Source of the DNA: Aphanothece saxicola GSE-SYN-MK-01-06B
GTDB taxonomy: Bacteria; Cyanobacteriota; Cyanobacteriia; PCC-6307; Cyanobiaceae
Assembly: GCA_019359745.1 (NCBI GenBank)
Contig: JAHHGT010000005.1
Location: 1 to 64,000 of the forward strand
DNA: 64,000 bases
Direction: 5' to 3'
The position numbers and the translations under genes are program-made. Below the pieces are notes generated by a model. It made no database searches. It saw nothing but the letters and a program-made list of their open reading frames with translations, and was not told where the DNA came from. Below, one piece after another: positions 35,335 through 44,087 of the stretch; position 1 is the first letter of the stretch; each line of letters starts with the position of its first letter.

Positions 35335-35371
35335 TTGAGGGACAGGGGACGGATCAAGTCGCCTGAACGTT

Positions 35372-35866
35372 TCAGGGGAGCACTTCGAGCTTCACCTGGG
35401 CAACGCCGCTGGCGGTGAGGCCCAGTTCCTGGGCCGCACCATGGGCCAGGTCGATCACGCGGCTGCCATGGAACGGGCCGCGGTCGTTGATGCGCACCAC
35501 GGCGGAACGACCGTTCCAGAGGTTGGTGACACGAACCTTGGTGCCGAAAGGCAGGGTGCGGTGGGCGGCGGTGAGGCTGCCGGGGCGAAGAACTTCTCCA
35601 CTGGCGGTGCGGTTGCCGAAGAAGCCGGGGCCATACCAACTGGCCTGACCGGTGGTGACACGACCGGCGGAGGCGATCAGATTGCTCGCCGTGGGCACGG
35701 TACGGATCTCTTCGACGAAACGGTCCCAGGTGGAGGGAAAGTCGGCGGGGCGGATGGCAACGGAACTCCCAGGGGCCTGCTGGGCAGTAAGGGAGCCGGC
35801 TTGGGCCGGGGCGATGCTGCTGGTGAAGAGGAGGGCGGCGGCGCCCAGGAGTTGAGTGACTCGCAT
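35372..35866 (-). CDS. rlpA: RlpA-like septal ring / lytic transglycosylase-type protein
   Basis: Exported protein of 164 residues with signal peptide MRVTQLLGAAALLFTSSIAP ending AQA-GS. The double-psi beta-barrel domain at the C-terminus shows TGQASWYGPGFFGNRTASGE, LPFGTKVRVTNLWNGRSAVV and RINDRGPFHGSRVIDLAHGA, the RlpA hallmark (WYG, DRGPF, R-x-ID-S/A). There is no SPOR domain. Likely acts on denuded peptidoglycan; activity is inferred. The frame extends 20 codons upstream, but the signal peptide fixes this ATG. Confidence 0.9.
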   Translation of the reverse strand: MRVTQLLGAAALLFTSSIAPAQAGSLTAQQAPGSSVAIRPADFPSTWDRFVEEIRTVPTASNLIASAGRVTTGQASWYGPGFFGNRTASGEVLRPGSLTAAHRTLPFGTKVRVTNLWNGRSAVVRINDRGPFHGSRVIDLAHGAAQELGLTASGVAQVKLEVLP

Positions 35867-36290
35867 GACAAGCGGAAGACATTGGCTGAGCGAGAGATCA
35901 AGGAACAACGTTCCTGATGACTGCATTCGGGCGTTGACGACAACCAGACCTGAAGCGGTGGTGACTGAGTCGAACGCGGCCGAAATGGCCTGGCGAATTC
36001 CTAAGAGAAAATGACGACCCCGGAAAACTATCCGAACTGCACAGGGACCAAATGCGCTGCAGACAGGCCTCAGGACCGATCAGTTTTGTTCATCTTTGCC
36101 ACCCCTCCAGGCGTCCACTGGCCTGACTGACCCACCGGCGCTAGCGAAACATCAGTGAATTTGATCAATGGCATAAGCCCAGGCGATGGGAGCATGGGCC
36201 AATCGGGCAATCGTCCATGCCCAGGGACCTCCAGGCGCCCCCAGCGGCCCCATGCCGATGCAGGATCGGTGCAGCGCTGACCCTTGCCCC
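35867..36290. other. Intergenic region between rlpA and purM
   Basis: 424 bp without a supportable gene, locally less GC-rich than its surroundings, especially 35990-36180. It must hold the divergent promoters of rlpA and purM. I see no repeat, tRNA or clear operator. Confidence 0.5.
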
Positions 36291-37325
36291 ATGGACTACC
36301 GCTCTGCCGGCGTGGACGTCGCCGCCGGCCGCGCCTTCGTGGAACGCATCCGAACCAGTGTCGAGACGACCCGGCGGCCGGAGGTGATCGGGGGACTGGG
36401 CGGCTTCGGCGGGCTCTGCCGCCTGCCGGCCGGGATGAAACGCCCCCTGCTGGTGGCCGGCACCGACGGGGTCGGCACCAAGCTCGAGCTCGCCCAGGCC
36501 CATGGCGCTCACCACGGGGTGGGCCTCGACCTCGTGGCCATGTGCGTCAACGACGTGATCACCAGCGGCGCGGAACCCCTCTTCTTCCTGGATTACATCG
36601 CCACCGGCAAGCTCGGCCCCGAGGCCATGGCGGAGGTGGTGGAAGGCATCGCCGATGGTTGCCGCCAGAGCGGCTGCGCCCTGCTGGGGGGCGAAACCGC
36701 CGAGATGCCGGGCTTCTACGGCGCCGGCCGCTACGACCTGGCCGGGTTCTGCGTGGCGGTGGTGGAAGAGGAGGAACGGATCGATGGCACGCGCGTGGGC
36801 GTGGGCGACCGGATCGTGGCGGTGGCCAGCAGCGGCGTCCACAGCAATGGCTTCAGCCTGGTGCGGCGCATCCTGGAGGCCGAAGCGGTCGACGCCACCA
36901 CCCGGTTGCCGGCAACCGGGCAAGGGCTGATCGAGGCCCTGCTGACCCCGACACTCCTCTATGCCGCGCTGGTGCAGGACCTGCGCCGATCAGGGCTGCC
37001 GCTCCATGCCATGGCCCATATCACCGGCGGCGGCTTGCCGGAGAACCTGCCCCGCTGCCTGCCCGCGGGAGTTCATGCGGTGGTCGACCCCGACAGCTGG
37101 GAGCGTCCGCCCCTGTTCCGCTGGCTGCAGGAGCGGGGCCAGGTGCCGGAGGCCGATCTGTGGAACACCTTCAACCTGGGGGTCGGTTTCTGCCTGGTGG
37201 TGCCAGCAGCGGCCTCCCCTGGCATCATCGACCTCTGCCGTTCCTCGGGCCATCAGGCCTGGGAGCTCGGCAGCATCGCGGCGGGCGAGCCGGGGGAACA
37301 CCCCCTGGCCGGATTGCCGCACTGA
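36291..37325 (+). CDS. purM: Phosphoribosylformylglycinamidine cyclo-ligase (AIR synthase)
   Basis: Fifth step of purine synthesis, ATP-dependent closure of the imidazole ring. [20 protein letters not shown] opens the protein, then [38 protein letters not shown] and [15 protein letters not shown] are PurM signatures. The ATG at 36291 gives 344 residues, the family size. Confidence 0.97.
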   Translation: MDYRSAGVDVAAGRAFVERIRTSVETTRRPEVIGGLGGFGGLCRLPAGMKRPLLVAGTDGVGTKLELAQAHGAHHGVGLDLVAMCVNDVITSGAEPLFFLDYIATGKLGPEAMAEVVEGIADGCRQSGCALLGGETAEMPGFYGAGRYDLAGFCVAVVEEEERIDGTRVGVGDRIVAVASSGVHSNGFSLVRRILEAEAVDATTRLPATGQGLIEALLTPTLLYAALVQDLRRSGLPLHAMAHITGGGLPENLPRCLPAGVHAVVDPDSWERPPLFRWLQERGQVPEADLWNTFNLGVGFCLVVPAAASPGIIDLCRSSGHQAWELGSIAAGEPGEHPLAGLPH

Positions 37326-37432
37326 GACGACGGCGGCCCTGATCCACCACTTTCCCTAAGGTCGTTGGCATCATCACCGCCGCAACCAGGCCCCCAGACG
37401 CTCCCAAGACGTTCAAAAGATTGCGCAGCCCG

Positions 37433-38098
37433 ATGTTCGATACGTCCAGACGCATCACCCGCCGCCGCAGTTCCGCCGGCCCGATGCCTCCCCAGCGCCC
37501 CCAGCAGCCGCGGCCCCGCCAGCGCGAAGGCGCCGCCATGGTCCAGCAGCGCGAAGGCACCGGTGGCCAGCGGCCGACCTTCCTGACCCTGCGGGACCAC
37601 GGCAAGGTCTATGTGGCCGACCTGCCCCGCCTTTCCGACGGCCAGCTCACCCATATCAATAAGGAGGCCCAGGACGTCTTCGACAGCCTCAATCGCCGCC
37701 TGCAGGAGCTGGAAGCCCAGACCTACCTGAGTGAGGCCGACCAGGACACCCGCATCCGGGCCACCACCAAACGGGACATCACCCAGCGGTTCCTCAACTC
37801 GATCGCCCAGGAACAGGAACTGCGGCGCTCCAACCCGGCGCTGCGGGCGGCCGCGGGCGAATCCCTCTCCCGTGCGTTCCTGGAACTGGCTCGCCACCGG
37901 CTGCCCGGCTCCACCTTCGATTCCCTGCTGCAGGAGGCCCTGAGTGCCTGCGGTCCCGGCGAAGACGGCAGCCTCGGCGGCGAACCGGCCGATCCCCAGG
38001 TGGTGAGGCTGCTGCAGCGGACCGAGGCCCCCCAGCCTCGGCCCGCCGCCCTGCCGGTGGTGCTGAGCCCGGATCCAACCGACGCCCTCAGCGCCTGA
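37433..38098 (+). CDS. Cyanobacterial protein of unknown function
   Basis: 221 residues. An N-terminal basic, Pro/Gln-rich disordered region (1-45) precedes a helical domain: FLTLRDHGKVYVADLPRLSD, HINKEAQDVFDSLNRRLQEL and TKRDITQRFLNSIAQEQELR. The C-terminus is Pro-rich. No membrane segment. No family is recognised. It converges with the aldo/keto reductase gene through a shared hairpin. Confidence 0.7.
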   Translation: MFDTSRRITRRRSSAGPMPPQRPQQPRPRQREGAAMVQQREGTGGQRPTFLTLRDHGKVYVADLPRLSDGQLTHINKEAQDVFDSLNRRLQELEAQTYLSEADQDTRIRATTKRDITQRFLNSIAQEQELRRSNPALRAAAGESLSRAFLELARHRLPGSTFDSLLQEALSACGPGEDGSLGGEPADPQVVRLLQRTEAPQPRPAALPVVLSPDPTDALSA

Positions 38099-38112
38099 GC
38101 GCCTCAGGCGCT
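38090..38112. terminator. Bidirectional hairpin holding both convergent stop codons
   Basis: AGCGCCTGA and TCAGGCGCT form a perfect 9-bp stem with a GCGCC loop. The TGA on the plus strand ends the upstream gene and the TCA, read on the minus strand as TGA, ends the aldo/keto reductase. No T-run follows on either side, so intrinsic termination is doubtful. Confidence 0.5.
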
Positions 38113-39165
38113 CTGAAACGGATTGGCCGGCATGCGCCCCTCGCACCGTTGCGCCACCCGGTCCAGATCGCGTCGTTCCCCGTCATCGAGGCACCAGCTG
38201 GCGGCCGCGGCCGCCGCTTCGGCCTGATCGACTCGTCGCATCCCGACCAGGGGAACGGCGCCATGGGCCCGGCACCAGTTGATCGCCACTGCCGCCATGG
38301 GGGCTTCGCGGGCATGGGCGATCCGCTCCATCGTCTGCAGCAGGGGCTGGATGCGGGGCTGCAGCCGGCGGAACAGCAGACCCCGGGGTCCCGCTGGCAG
38401 TCCCTGGCCCTCCCCGGGGGGGCGGCCCAGCAGACCGAGGGCCAGGGGGCTGTAGGCCAGCAAGTCAATGCCCAGCTCCCGGCAGACTGAGGCCACCCCA
38501 TCAACCGCCAGGGCTTCGGGCGCCAGCAGCGAGAGCTGCACCTGCAGGCTGGACAGCCGCAACCCCCGCCGGGCCAGCCGCGCGTGCACCAGGCGCAACC
38601 GGCGTGGTCCCAGGTTGGAAATCCCCAGGCTGTCCACCCGGCCCTGCTCGAGCAGATCCGCCAGCCCCTCCAGCAGGGCCCCCTCCTGCCAGGGGGCGTA
38701 GCGGGCCGTGCTCCAGTGCAGTTGAACCCGATCGAGCCGGCCCCTCAACCGCCGCCGGGAGGCCTCGAAGGCCCGCTCGAATCCACGGCGTCCCAGGCGC
38801 CAGGGAAAAGGGGCCAGCTTGGTGGCCACGGTGAGTCCCTGGCGCCGGGCCGGCGGCAGGTCGGCGACGAAGCCGCCCAGCAGCGACTCGCTGCGGCCTC
38901 CGAAGCGACCGGTGCCATAGGAGTCCGCCGTGTCGAACAGGGTCAGCCCCAGGTCCACAGCCCGGCGGAAACAGGCGGCCAGCTCCGCGTCTTGGGCCGG
39001 GTCATAACCCCAGAGAAACTGGTTGCCCCAGGCCCAGGTGCCCACACCGATCCCGGGGGCAGCGGACCGCCCGGGGGCGGACGCGGGGGTGGCAGGGTCG
39101 GCCCAGTCGATCGCGGCACTCTCACGCTGTTGCCATGATCGAACCGAACCGTCCCCAGGGGACAC
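38104..39165 (-). CDS. Aldo/keto reductase
   Basis: NADPH-dependent (beta/alpha)8 oxidoreductase of about 353 residues. Catalytic tetrad candidates: Asp and Tyr in LFDTADSYGTG, Lys in VATKLAPFPW, and His in VQLHWSTARY. LAYSPLALGLLG and VPLVGMRRVDQA are NADPH-binding and C-terminal family segments. Substrate unknown. The start is taken at a GTG at 39165; the more upstream frame is low complexity and overlaps the divergent small gene. Confidence 0.9.
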   Translation of the reverse strand: MSPGDGSVRSWQQRESAAIDWADPATPASAPGRSAAPGIGVGTWAWGNQFLWGYDPAQDAELAACFRRAVDLGLTLFDTADSYGTGRFGGRSESLLGGFVADLPPARRQGLTVATKLAPFPWRLGRRGFERAFEASRRRLRGRLDRVQLHWSTARYAPWQEGALLEGLADLLEQGRVDSLGISNLGPRRLRLVHARLARRGLRLSSLQVQLSLLAPEALAVDGVASVCRELGIDLLAYSPLALGLLGRPPGEGQGLPAGPRGLLFRRLQPRIQPLLQTMERIAHAREAPMAAVAINWCRAHGAVPLVGMRRVDQAEAAAAAASWCLDDGERRDLDRVAQRCEGRMPANPFQSA

Positions 39166-39168
39166 GCG

Positions 39169-39354
39169 ATGACCACCCATCCCAGCGGCCGGCCGCCACG
39201 GCCCACCGCCGGTGCGGACGCCACCATCCCGATGGCCGCCGGCAGCGGGCCCGCCGTACCCGCCACCGAGCCGGTGCTCTGCGGCCATTGCGGCCGCACA
39301 GCCAGCAACGGGATCAGCTGCCAGGGGATCTGCGTTGCCGACTCGGGCTATTGA
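39169..39354 (+). CDS. Small Cys-rich protein, possible zinc knuckle
   Basis: 61 residues. The first 35 are Pro/Ala/Gly-rich; the C-terminal 25 contain CGHCGRTASNGISCQGICVA, four Cys spaced C-x2-C-x10-C-x3-C, a pattern suited to one metal ion. It starts 3 bp from the divergent reductase start and its stop overlaps the next start (TTGA). No family is recognised. Confidence 0.6.
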   Translation: MTTHPSGRPPRPTAGADATIPMAAGSGPAVPATEPVLCGHCGRTASNGISCQGICVADSGY

Positions 39355-39881
39355 AGCGGCGGCCTTGCCGGGGAGGGCCGTCGGGCCTGGTGCTGCTGCT
39401 GGCCCTGGCTGGTCCGTGGACAGCGCTGGAGGCCCAGGACCTGTCCGGTGAGGATTTCGGCCGCTGGGAAGGGGGCCTGCGGCGCTGTCGCCTCGTCAGT
39501 ACCTCCAGCCAGGCCTCGCCTCAGCCGCCCATCAGCTGCAGGTTGCTGCGGCTGGATCAGCAGATGGAGGGACTGCTCACGGTCCGGTTTCTGCAGCCCG
39601 CCGGCAGCGGTGCCTTTGTTGATCGCCAGCTGGTCTTCGCCGGGGTGCTCGCGGAAGGCACCAGGGGCATGCAATGCCAGGCCAGCCGCTGCGAGCCGCG
39701 CTGGCCCCTGCGACTGAGGGTGAGCGCCGTGGGCCAGGCGGGCTTCGGCGAGGCCACGACGAGCCTGGGGCTGACCAGGGCCCAGCTCGCCAGCGGCCAC
39801 TGCCAACTGGATGGGCGCGCCTTCCGCTGCGAAGCCGTCGGCCCAGACGGCCAGCGATGGAAGGCGGAAGCCTCTCCATGA
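39351..39881 (+). CDS. Exported protein of unknown function
   Basis: 176 residues starting at a TTG overlapping the previous stop. MKRRPCRGGPSGLVLLLALA is a signal peptide with cleavage likely near LEA-QD. The mature part holds several paired Cys (RRCRLV, ISCRLL, MQCQASRCEPR, GHCQLDGRAFRCE), which suggests disulphides in the periplasm or lumen. No family recognised. Confidence 0.62.
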   Translation: MKRRPCRGGPSGLVLLLALAGPWTALEAQDLSGEDFGRWEGGLRRCRLVSTSSQASPQPPISCRLLRLDQQMEGLLTVRFLQPAGSGAFVDRQLVFAGVLAEGTRGMQCQASRCEPRWPLRLRVSAVGQAGFGEATTSLGLTRAQLASGHCQLDGRAFRCEAVGPDGQRWKAEASP

Positions 39882-39990
39882 GCGGGCCTGCGAAGCGGGC
39901 GCAAGGGAAATGACGATCGGCAACGAACGCCACAGACAACCCTGACCCTCTTCAGGTTCTCTTTATTATTCGTTCGTTCGGGTGACGGTC

Positions 39991-40074
39991 ATGCCCCAGT
40001 CCACATCGCTGCTGGCCCTGGTGGGCGTCGTGGGCTTCGCCCTGATCTCCTTGCTCCTGGGCGTCCTTCCCTGA
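39991..40074 (+). CDS. Putative 27-residue single-helix membrane protein
   Basis: ATG to TGA ORF of 28 codons encoding one hydrophobic helix (LLALVGVVGFALISLLLGVL) with a short polar N-terminus. An AT-richer stretch (CTTTATTATTCGTTCG) lies just upstream and could be a promoter or leader. The size resembles tiny photosystem or cytochrome b6f subunits, but the sequence does not match PetN, PetL, PetM, PsaM, PsbN or PsbX as I know them. Confidence 0.45.
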   Translation: MPQSTSLLALVGVVGFALISLLLGVLP

Positions 40075-40132
40075 GCCGACCCGAGTGGCCGGAGGGACGT
40101 CGCCGCTAGGGTGCCGCCACCCACTATCCGGC

Positions 40133-40744
40133 ATGTCGACCAAGGACGCCTTCACGCGCATCTACCAACGCGACACATGGGGGGGAGGCTCCGGCCAGGG
40201 GTCCAGACCTGAGTTCAACGGCGAGTACATCGCCACCCTGCAGCGCTTTCTGCGGCTCAATCACATCCGCAGCGTCGTCGATTTCGGCTGTGGCGACTGG
40301 CAGTTCTCCCGGCTGATCCACTGGGGTGAGATCACCTACACCGGGATTGACATCGTCGACTCCGTGGTGGCCGCCAACAGTGACCTCCACGCCAGCGACT
40401 CGATTCGCTTCCAGCTCTTTGAGGACCTGGCCAGCCTGCCGCCCGCTGATCTGATCCTGGTGAAGGATGTGCTGCAACACCTTCCCAACCATTTGGTGCG
40501 GGAGTATCTCGACCATTTCAAGGCCCACTACCGCTGGCTGATCGTCACCAACGACGATCTGCCCCACTCGGAACTCAACCAGGACATCGAGGCGGGCGCC
40601 TGGCGGCCGCTGCGTCTGGACCTGCCCCCCTTTGAGGAGCACTGCTCCACCCTGGCCCAGTGGGTGGTGCTCACCGAAACCTCGATGAGCCTGCACAGAA
40701 AACGGGCTGAACTGATCCTGGGAGCAGGACCACGTCAGCCGTAG
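40133..40744 (+). CDS. SAM-dependent methyltransferase
   Basis: Class I methyltransferase fold of 203 residues: VVDFGCGDWQFSRLI is motif I (SAM-binding Gly-rich loop), YTGIDIVDSVV motif II, LILVKDVLQHLPN motif IV. Substrate unknown. The ATG at 40133 gives the N-terminus MSTKDAFTRIYQRDTWGGG, resembling methyltransferases found in glycan-related clusters, but nothing in the context supports that role here. Confidence 0.82.
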   Translation: MSTKDAFTRIYQRDTWGGGSGQGSRPEFNGEYIATLQRFLRLNHIRSVVDFGCGDWQFSRLIHWGEITYTGIDIVDSVVAANSDLHASDSIRFQLFEDLASLPPADLILVKDVLQHLPNHLVREYLDHFKAHYRWLIVTNDDLPHSELNQDIEAGAWRPLRLDLPPFEEHCSTLAQWVVLTETSMSLHRKRAELILGAGPRQP

Positions 40745-40770
40745 CGAAGGCCTGGAATGGAGCAGGATTG

Positions 40771-40980
40771 TTACCAGTTGCCGACCCTTTTGAGGGCGGT
40801 GTAGTACTCGATGATGGCATCTTCGAGAATCGCCGTGGGTGTGGAAGGTAGCTGAATTCTTTCGCGATAGGCCTGGATCTTTTCAATCATCTCCAGGCAG
40901 TCTTCGCTGAGCAGCGCCACGAACGGATCCGGCTCTTCCGTGGAATTGGCTCCCACCTCAGTCCTCATTGGCAAGTCCAT
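40771..40980 (-). CDS. Small helical protein of unknown function
   Basis: 69 residues (or 65 from the second ATG). VALLSEDCLEMIEKIQAYRE and AILEDAIIEYYTALKRVGNW are helical; the end resembles a ribbon-helix-helix-like C-terminal pair but no motif is diagnostic. Sequence is more AT-rich than its neighbours. The long upstream frame is chance: it runs through tRNA-Cys and antisense to the LpxB-like gene. Confidence 0.6.
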   Translation of the reverse strand: MDLPMRTEVGANSTEEPDPFVALLSEDCLEMIEKIQAYRERIQLPSTPTAILEDAIIEYYTALKRVGNW

Positions 40981-41060
40981 TTCAGTCTGCCACCGATGGG
41001 CGGCCATTGGGCCGTGACTCCTGCGCGGAAGGGCGAGCAGGAGCGCGCCGGTTGTTGCAG

Positions 41061-41131
41061 AGGCGGCACCCAGATTCGAACTGGGGATAAAGGATTTGCA
41101 ATCCTCTGCCTTACCACTTGGCCATGCCGCC
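41061..41131 (-). tRNA. tRNA-Cys (anticodon GCA)
   Basis: On the minus strand acceptor GGCGGCA pairs with TGCCGCC, the anticodon stem AGGAT/ATCCT closes the loop TGCAA region giving GCA, and the T arm is CCCAGTTCGAATCTGGG. 71 nt, CCA not encoded. Confidence 0.95.
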
Positions 41132-41175
41132 TGCCGGGGAGCAAACTCCCCGCAGCGGATCGTATCAGCCATGGC

Positions 41176-42426
41176 ATGTCCACCCCCCGTCTGCTGGTTC
41201 TGAGCAACGGCCACGGGGAAGACCTGATCGCCCTGCGGCTGATCGAGGCCCTGCGGCACCAGGCCCCCGACCTGGAGGTGCAGGTGTTGCCCCTTGTGGG
41301 GATGGGCCAGGCCTTTGCCGGCGCCGAAGCGGCCGGGGAGCTGCAGCGGGTCGGGCCGCGGCAGCCGCTGCCCAGCGGTGGCTTCAGCAACCAGAGCCTG
41401 CGGGGACTGCTGAACGATCTGGCCGCCGGGCTGCCGCTGCTGAGCTGGCGTCAGTGGCGGATCGTGCGGCACTGGGGAAGGCAGGGTCTGCCGATCCTGG
41501 CGGTGGGCGACCTGCTGCCCCTGCTGCTGGCCTGGGCGAGCGGTGGTCCGTACGGCTTTCTGGGCACCCCGAAGAGCGACCACACCTGGGCCACGCCGCC
41601 TCCGCCGGGATGGGGCCGCTCCCCCCTGGCCGATGGGTACCACCGGGCCAAGGGCAGCGAATGGGATCCCTGGGAGTGGGCCCTGATGGGCCGCCGTCGC
41701 TGCCGGCTGGTGGCGGTGCGCGATCGCCTTACCGCCTGGGGACTGCGCCGCCATGGGGTGCGGGCCCTCGCCCCGGGCAACCCGATGATGGATGGCTTCA
41801 CCGCCCCTGGGCCCCTGCCGGCCTGGCTGCAGGGGCGACGCCGTCTGCTGCTGCTGCCGGGCAGCCGCCTGCCCGAGGCCCTGGGCAACCTGCGCGGCCT
41901 GCTCGCCGCCCTGCCAGAGGCCCCGGGGGCAGCGCCGATCAGCGTGCTGCTGGCCTGCGGCTCCAGTCCCAGTGACGCCGAGCTGGCCGCCCTCCTGGCT
42001 GCGGCTGGATTCACCCCAGGGGCGCCACCACCGGGCTCCGGCGCCTCGGCCCTCTGGCGGCGTGGCCCAATGGAGTTGCTGGTGGGTCCGGGCCGGTTCG
42101 CGGCCTGGGCGCCGCTGGCGGAGCTGGGGCTGGCCACCGCCGGCACGGCCACCGAGCAGCTGGTGGGTCTGGGGGTGCCGGCCCTGTCGCTGCCAGGGCC
42201 CGGCCCCCAGTTCAAGGCCGGCTTCGCCCGCCGCCAGAGCCGGCTCCTGGGGGGAGCCGTGCAGCCGTGCCAGGACAGCGGGGAGCTGAAGCGGCGGTTG
42301 ATCGCCCTGCTCAACGACGACGGCGAGCGGGCCCGGCTGGGCCGCCTCGGCCGGCGGCGCATGGGACCGGCCGGTGGCAGCGCGCGGCTCGCGGCCCTGA
42401 TCCGGGGGCGCCTGCTGCCGGGGTAG
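41176..42426 (+). CDS. Lipid-A-disaccharide synthase-related protein (LpxB-like)
   Basis: GT-B glycosyltransferase-like protein of 416 residues related to LpxB but of the cyanobacterial group whose function is not established. LLVLSNGHGEDLIALRLIEA opens the N-terminal domain, LLLLPGSRLPEALGNLRGLL matches the LpxB PGSR motif, and AELGLATAGTATEQLVGLGV the acceptor/UDP region. These cyanobacteria often lack lipid A genes, so another glycolipid is possible. The ATG at 41176 is chosen; another ATG lies 5 bp upstream in a different frame. Confidence 0.8.
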   Translation: MSTPRLLVLSNGHGEDLIALRLIEALRHQAPDLEVQVLPLVGMGQAFAGAEAAGELQRVGPRQPLPSGGFSNQSLRGLLNDLAAGLPLLSWRQWRIVRHWGRQGLPILAVGDLLPLLLAWASGGPYGFLGTPKSDHTWATPPPPGWGRSPLADGYHRAKGSEWDPWEWALMGRRRCRLVAVRDRLTAWGLRRHGVRALAPGNPMMDGFTAPGPLPAWLQGRRRLLLLPGSRLPEALGNLRGLLAALPEAPGAAPISVLLACGSSPSDAELAALLAAAGFTPGAPPPGSGASALWRRGPMELLVGPGRFAAWAPLAELGLATAGTATEQLVGLGVPALSLPGPGPQFKAGFARRQSRLLGGAVQPCQDSGELKRRLIALLNDDGERARLGRLGRRRMGPAGGSARLAALIRGRLLPG

Positions 42427-42466
42427 GGGGATGATGGGCTCGACCGCCCCCTTGTTCTCCGCACCG

Positions 42467-42724
42467 ATGCCCGGCATCCCCGACCGCAGCTTCAACGCCG
42501 CCTGCGGTCATCTGGCCACCCAGCTGGGCATCAGCCTGGCGGCGGCCCGCCGGCGGGTGGAGATCCTGGCGGCCAAGGAGGGCCTGCGGGACACGGCCGC
42601 CAAGCTGGCCCTGGCGGAACGCCTGCTGGAGGAAACCAGGGCCAGCGGCCTCGACCGGGGCCAGCTGTTCGACGGCCAGCTGCGTTCGGTGGGCGAGGAC
42701 GACCTGTTCATGATCGAGGACTGA
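42467..42724 (+). CDS. Small conserved-looking helical protein
   Basis: 85 residues from the ATG at 42467 (MPGIPDRSFNAACGHLATQL). It is helical and charged: ISLAAARRRVEILAAKEGLR, LALAERLLEETRASGLDRGQ, and ends in VGEDDLFMIED. No family recognised. It follows the LpxB-like gene by 40 bp. Confidence 0.6.
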   Translation: MPGIPDRSFNAACGHLATQLGISLAAARRRVEILAAKEGLRDTAAKLALAERLLEETRASGLDRGQLFDGQLRSVGEDDLFMIED

Positions 42725-42773
42725 GGGCCGCTGCAGGCAGGACGCTCGGCGGGCCGCTCCGGCGCGCCCGGAC

Positions 42774-43439
42774 TCAGTGCTCGAAGACCTGGGTGAACCG
42801 CTGCCGGTCGAGGGCGGCGAACACCGGCACGCAGGCGAAACAGCGGCGGGCCAACTCCCAGCGCTCCTCCCGGCGCAGCATCACCTCCAGCCGGTCGCGG
42901 GCCGCCAGCAGCCAGCGCACGTCTCCGGCGGCGTAGGCCAGCTGGGTGTCGCTGAGCTCCTCCACCCGGCCCCAGTCGGAACTCTGGGCCTGCTTGTCGA
43001 GCTCCACCCCCACCAGCTCGTTGACCACGTCCTTGAGGCCGTGGCGCGGGGCGTAGGTACGGGCCAGGCGGCTGGCGACCTTGGTGCAGAAGATCGGGTC
43101 CACCGCGATGCCGAGGTTTTCCGCCAGCGCCGCCACATCGAAGCGGGCGAAGTGGAACACCTTCTCGATCGCCGGGTTCTCGCAGAGGGCCTTCAGCCGC
43201 GGCGCCTGCGTCTGCCCCCGCGCCAGCCGGATGCAGCAGACGTTGTCGGCGTCATCGCAGATCTGCACCAAGCAGAGGCGGTCGCGCCCGTGGATCAGCC
43301 CCATGGCCTCGGTATCGATCGCCAGGGCCCGGGCCTTTCCGTAGAGCTCCTGCCAGGTGGCGTCGAGGTCGTGGTCGAAGACGGCGAAACGGGCCGCCGG
43401 TCCGGGGCTGGCGCTGGCGCTGGCAGGGGACTGGGCCAT
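42774..43439 (-). CDS. Ribonuclease D-type 3'-5' exonuclease
   Basis: DEDDy exonuclease domain without the HRDC domains of full-length RNase D (221 residues). Motif I AIDTEAMGL (D42, E44), motif II VFHFARFDVAAL (D101) and motif III LAYAAGDVRWLL (Y169, D173) are intact. Likely processes tRNA or other small RNA 3' ends; some such proteins act on DNA. Divergent from the CCB1-like gene. Confidence 0.92.
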   Translation of the reverse strand: MAQSPASASASPGPAARFAVFDHDLDATWQELYGKARALAIDTEAMGLIHGRDRLCLVQICDDADNVCCIRLARGQTQAPRLKALCENPAIEKVFHFARFDVAALAENLGIAVDPIFCTKVASRLARTYAPRHGLKDVVNELVGVELDKQAQSSDWGRVEELSDTQLAYAAGDVRWLLAARDRLEVMLRREERWELARRCFACVPVFAALDRQRFTQVFEH

Positions 43440-43531
43440 CGGTGGGCAGGGATTTTTGGGCCATCGTGGCCCAGCACGGACGCCGGCCAGGCCAGTCGAG
43501 CCAGAATGGGGGCCGCCAAGGCTCCGCCCCC

Positions 43532-44083
43532 ATGCCCACCCTGGGTTCCACCCTCCTGCTCACCCTGCTGATGGCCATCGGGCTGGTCTTCTTCCTGAGG
43601 GCCGCCAGCAAGGACCGCACCACAGTGGTGGACGTCCACTCGCCCCAGCCGCCGGTGCAGGTGCTTGAGGGCCTCTCCAACTGGCTCACGGCCCGGGGCT
43701 GGCAGACCGAAACCGGCGATCCCGAGCGCCAGCTGCTGCGCTTCCGCGGCCAGGTGCGCTCCAGCCTGCCCCTCGCCCTGCTGCTCTCGCTGCTGGGCAG
43801 CGTCGGGGCCGCCTGCCTGGGCCTGGTGCTGCGCCAGGTGCTTCCCTCCCTCGGCTGGTGGCCCCTGCTGCTGGCCCTGGCCGGTCCGATGGCGGGTGTG
43901 ATCTACAGCCGGCGGGCGGCCAGGCCCGAGAGCCTGGAGCTGCGGCTGATGGACGAGGACAGCGGCGGCGGCAGCACCCTGCGCCTGCGCGCCCACCGCG
44001 ACGAGCTGATTGCCATCGAGCGGGAGCTCGGCGCCGACCTCCAGCTGGCCAGCGACGGCTCCCTGCTCTCCTCCCCGATCTGA
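43532..44083 (+). CDS. Cofactor assembly of complex C factor (CCB1-like)
   Basis: Membrane protein of 183 residues matching the cyanobacterial DUF3529/CCB1 family, which in chloroplasts helps attach haem c-n to Cys35 of cytochrome b6. An N-terminal helix (STLLLTLLMAIGLVFFLRAA) leads to a KDRTT segment, a soluble loop, a helix pair (LALLLSLLGSVGAACLGLVL, LGWWPLLLALAGPMAGVIYS) and a soluble C-terminus. Assignment is by overall pattern, so moderate confidence. Its presumed client, petB, is at the other end of this window. Confidence 0.72.
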   Translation: MPTLGSTLLLTLLMAIGLVFFLRAASKDRTTVVDVHSPQPPVQVLEGLSNWLTARGWQTETGDPERQLLRFRGQVRSSLPLALLLSLLGSVGAACLGLVLRQVLPSLGWWPLLLALAGPMAGVIYSRRAARPESLELRLMDEDSGGGSTLRLRAHRDELIAIERELGADLQLASDGSLLSSPI

Positions 44084-44087
44084 GCCG

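Noticed and set aside
40771-42495. Long minus-strand frame containing the small protein at 40771-40980
   Set aside because: Beyond position 40980 it passes through tRNA-Cys and antisense to the LpxB-like gene; only the last 69 codons look like protein.
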